Positions 61,701-64,000 of a stretch of 64,000 nucleotides of DNA are shown here, in pieces; the stretch's first letter is position 1, and each line of letters opens with the position of its first letter. The DNA lies in contig QEOQ01000141.1 in the NCBI GenBank assembly GCA_010279815.1, positions 1,172,176 to 1,236,175 on the forward strand. Reading direction: 5' to 3'. The notes beneath the pieces were generated by a model. The model was not told the DNA's origin, made no database searches, and saw only the letters and a program-made list of their open reading frames with translations. The stretch comes from Brachionus plicatilis. Taxonomy: Eukaryota > Rotifera > Eurotatoria > Ploima > Brachionidae. The position numbers and the translations under genes are program-made.

Positions 61701-64000
61701 AAAAAAGTTGAGTAATGTAGAAATGCTCTTATCAAGGAGCCTAAATGTGATATTTTATACCACATAAATGGCAAAGCAACTGATTGCTAAACATTCATCA
61801 TGCTTTAATAGTTCAGGTTTTATTGATTAATTTTACAGGAGCTCTTTTTTCTAGAAACCTCTTAACTTCCGACTGACGCAGCTATTTAAATAAACTGGAA
61901 AGAAATTAATCATGTTATAACCAAACCAAATTTTTCCAAAAAGTCGATTCTTAACATTTTTAATTTAATTAAAAAATTCAAATTCCGACTAATTAATTAT
62001 TGGCAAAATTTTAAAGAAAAAAACTCATTTTTTATTAGGTCTGTAAACTTCCTCTCTTTATTTTGACTTAGGTAAATGCCAAAAAAGTATTTTTACAAAT
62101 ATCGATAACTCTAAATAACATTATTTGATAAATAAAAAATATAATAATTAGATTTCTTAAAATCAAATTAAAAAATTTATACGCTTAAAGCATCCTATCT
62201 ATTTACATTTTCTATTATAATTTAATAATTCGACTCAAAAATTTGCAGCATAGTCCTCGTTTATCTACTAATCTCCTTTACTGTTTATAAAGATAAAAAC
62301 TAGAAATAAATCTTACTTTATATCTGTAGATATTAATAATTCAATAAATAAATGTTTATAAAAATTTTTTCACTGAATTATTTTTTCACCTAAAATTTAT
62401 TTTAAATGCATAATAAAAATGTAAATCTTCAGCCAAATTTGATAGAGTTTAAATCAAATTTTTTTTGTCTGTCTAATTTTAAATAATTTTAAATAAAAAT
62501 TTTTAACCTAAAACACAATTTGAAATTTCTTAGTATTTTTTTAATTTTAATTTTATCTTCTTAGCTTTAAAGTGAAATGATTTTTAGAAATATTTATTCA
62601 AAAATTTTTTTTATATAAATTAAATTTAAGTTTTAGTCGAAATAATATTACTTGATATCTTAACAAAATTTAGGCAGTGAAATTTTTCGATTCTCAGACT
62701 GCATCATAAACATTTCAATTTTCAAATTCAGGTTACATTCCTTAAATTTTTTGCTGAAGATTTAATTTTTTTATTTAAATATATGCATTAATTAAAGATA
62801 TGAGTTGGAAAAAAGAATGCATGCATATCGAGTGGAAAATTGTTTAATATATTAACTCTCTTTGCTAATAAAATCCAATGAATTATTTAGTTCGGCATAA
62901 ATAATAAACATTAATGGAAAAATTAGTTCCTAGAGACTTCAATTCAGTTTTTTTATCAAAATGCATCAACTCAGCTTTCTCTTTTTAGGTGTCTTTCGAG
63001 TTTAAATATTTAAATTTTTATATTTTAAAATAAAATGTCAATTCCTCTAGAAGTGGAACTACTGCCTTTCAGCATACTTCATTTGAATTTAAATCAATGA
63101 ATCACTCGAATTTAAAACTAAAATTTAAATTTAAATTTCACAAAAAAATTTGAATTTGTTTTCAAGCCCTGTATCCTTATTTATTATGCTATTTATTTTA
63201 AAATATAAATAGCAAAGAATCAATATCGCCTTTCTATTAATAGTCTTTCAATTTATATGAATTCTTCTTATTAAAGAATTCAAGATATGCCAATTATAAA
63301 GATTGTAATTAAAGAAATCTTAGAAATTTAATTAAAAAAATTAAGATATTCTTCAAAATAAACTAACTTAAATACATTACGTGGGGCTAATTAAAACATC
63401 TTCATAAGAGTTAAAAATGACGCATTTAATATCTGTATTTTTCGCTCTTAAGTAATGTTAGATGTAAACAAAAATTAAGAGAGAAACTTGATTACTTCGT
63501 CTCAAAAAGAAAATAAATAAAGTTTAAAAATTGTCATATTTATAAAAAAAAAATTGCGTTCTAATTATTTGAGATTTTTTTGATTGATTTATGATGACAA
63601 GATTTTTAAGCATTTAATTTTTGTTTGGAATCTAGAAGACTAAAAAAGGTGAAACATCGATAAATTTTAAAACCCTCTTACTTTTTTCCTGTTTTTAATT
63701 TAGTTTATTTAATATGATGGTGTTTAAATCAAATAAAAAAACTGTGGCAAAATATGTATATAACAAATTTTTTATCAATAAAGTAGATTTTCAAAGCAAA
63801 CGAAACTAGTGTTGCTAATATTTTATCAATTCAAATATTTATCTACTTTTTAATTAAATGGCGTTTTATTAAAAAAAATCGACTTTTTAAATTTGCACTT
63901 AATCCTAGGACTGGGCTCTTGACAATACACTCTATTCAAAAATTATATTTGAAAATTAATCTCTTATTTAATAAAAGCATAAAATCGATAAAACCTAAAT
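58767..64000. other. AT-rich region with no recognised gene
   Basis: 5.2 kb upstream of PDE3. No open frame above about 60 codons, no RNA gene, no clear inverted-repeat element. Scattered A/T runs throughout. It may contain 5' non-coding exons of PDE3, which cannot be recognised from sequence alone. Confidence 0.5.

Overview
The window is animal nuclear DNA, most likely from a small, very AT-rich invertebrate such as a monogonont rotifer. That assignment is inference. It rests on very AT-rich intergenic DNA, introns of mostly 44-55 nt with GT..AG ends, animal genes (ARID1, PDE3, MRG15, a rhodopsin-like receptor), and many small DNA transposons beside non-LTR retrotransposon debris.

Eight loci look real. 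On the minus strand: a single-exon seven-helix receptor (4250-6556), glucose-6-phosphate dehydrogenase in five exons (12866-14651), an unrecognised 338-residue protein (16555-17571), an MRG15/MORF4L1-type chromodomain protein in eleven exons (18044-19482), ARID1/Osa of the SWI/SNF complex in three exons (37469-45799), a cGMP-inhibited-type phosphodiesterase PDE3 in nine exons (52780-58766), and a tRNA-Ile(AAT) (49472-49545). On the plus strand: an AIG1/GIMAP-type GTPase in three exons (24824-25892). Three exons at 51908-52339 (+) look like the end of an unidentified gene convergent with PDE3. Exon joins were worked out by eye from reading frame, GT..AG signals and remembered family conservation.

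Layout: 1-2570, a composite repeat with a reverse transcriptase fragment; 2570-4249, AT-rich with one LINE tail; 4250-6556, receptor; 6557-12770, non-genic with foldbacks, a tandem repeat and a second copy of the composite repeat holding another LINE end; 12866-19482, the G6PD, unknown-gene and MRG15 cluster with decayed copies of the unknown gene; 19483-24800, a TATCGATA-rich spacer, LINE ORF1 debris and a broken Tc1 element; 24824-29640, the AIG1 gene, a receptor relic and a second copy of the unknown-gene segment cut by Tc1 pieces; 29640-36970, AT-rich DNA, a Mutator-like element with a Ulp1-type protease domain and piggyBac MITEs; 37055-37290, an assembly gap; 37469-45799, ARID1 with two transposons in its long intron; 45800-52780, spacer with the tRNA and MITEs; 52780-58766, PDE3; 58767-64000, AT-rich DNA with no recognisable gene.

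The genes do not form a pathway. ARID1 and MRG15 are both chromatin regulators. The two results most worth following are three in-frame, stop-free mini-introns (48, 51 and 48 nt) inside MRG15, G6PD and PDE3, which an ORF-based annotation would translate as false insertions, and the Mutator-like element (32770-34190) whose long inverted ends are arrays of a GTCAG-containing unit around a truncated transposase and a Ulp1-like protease.
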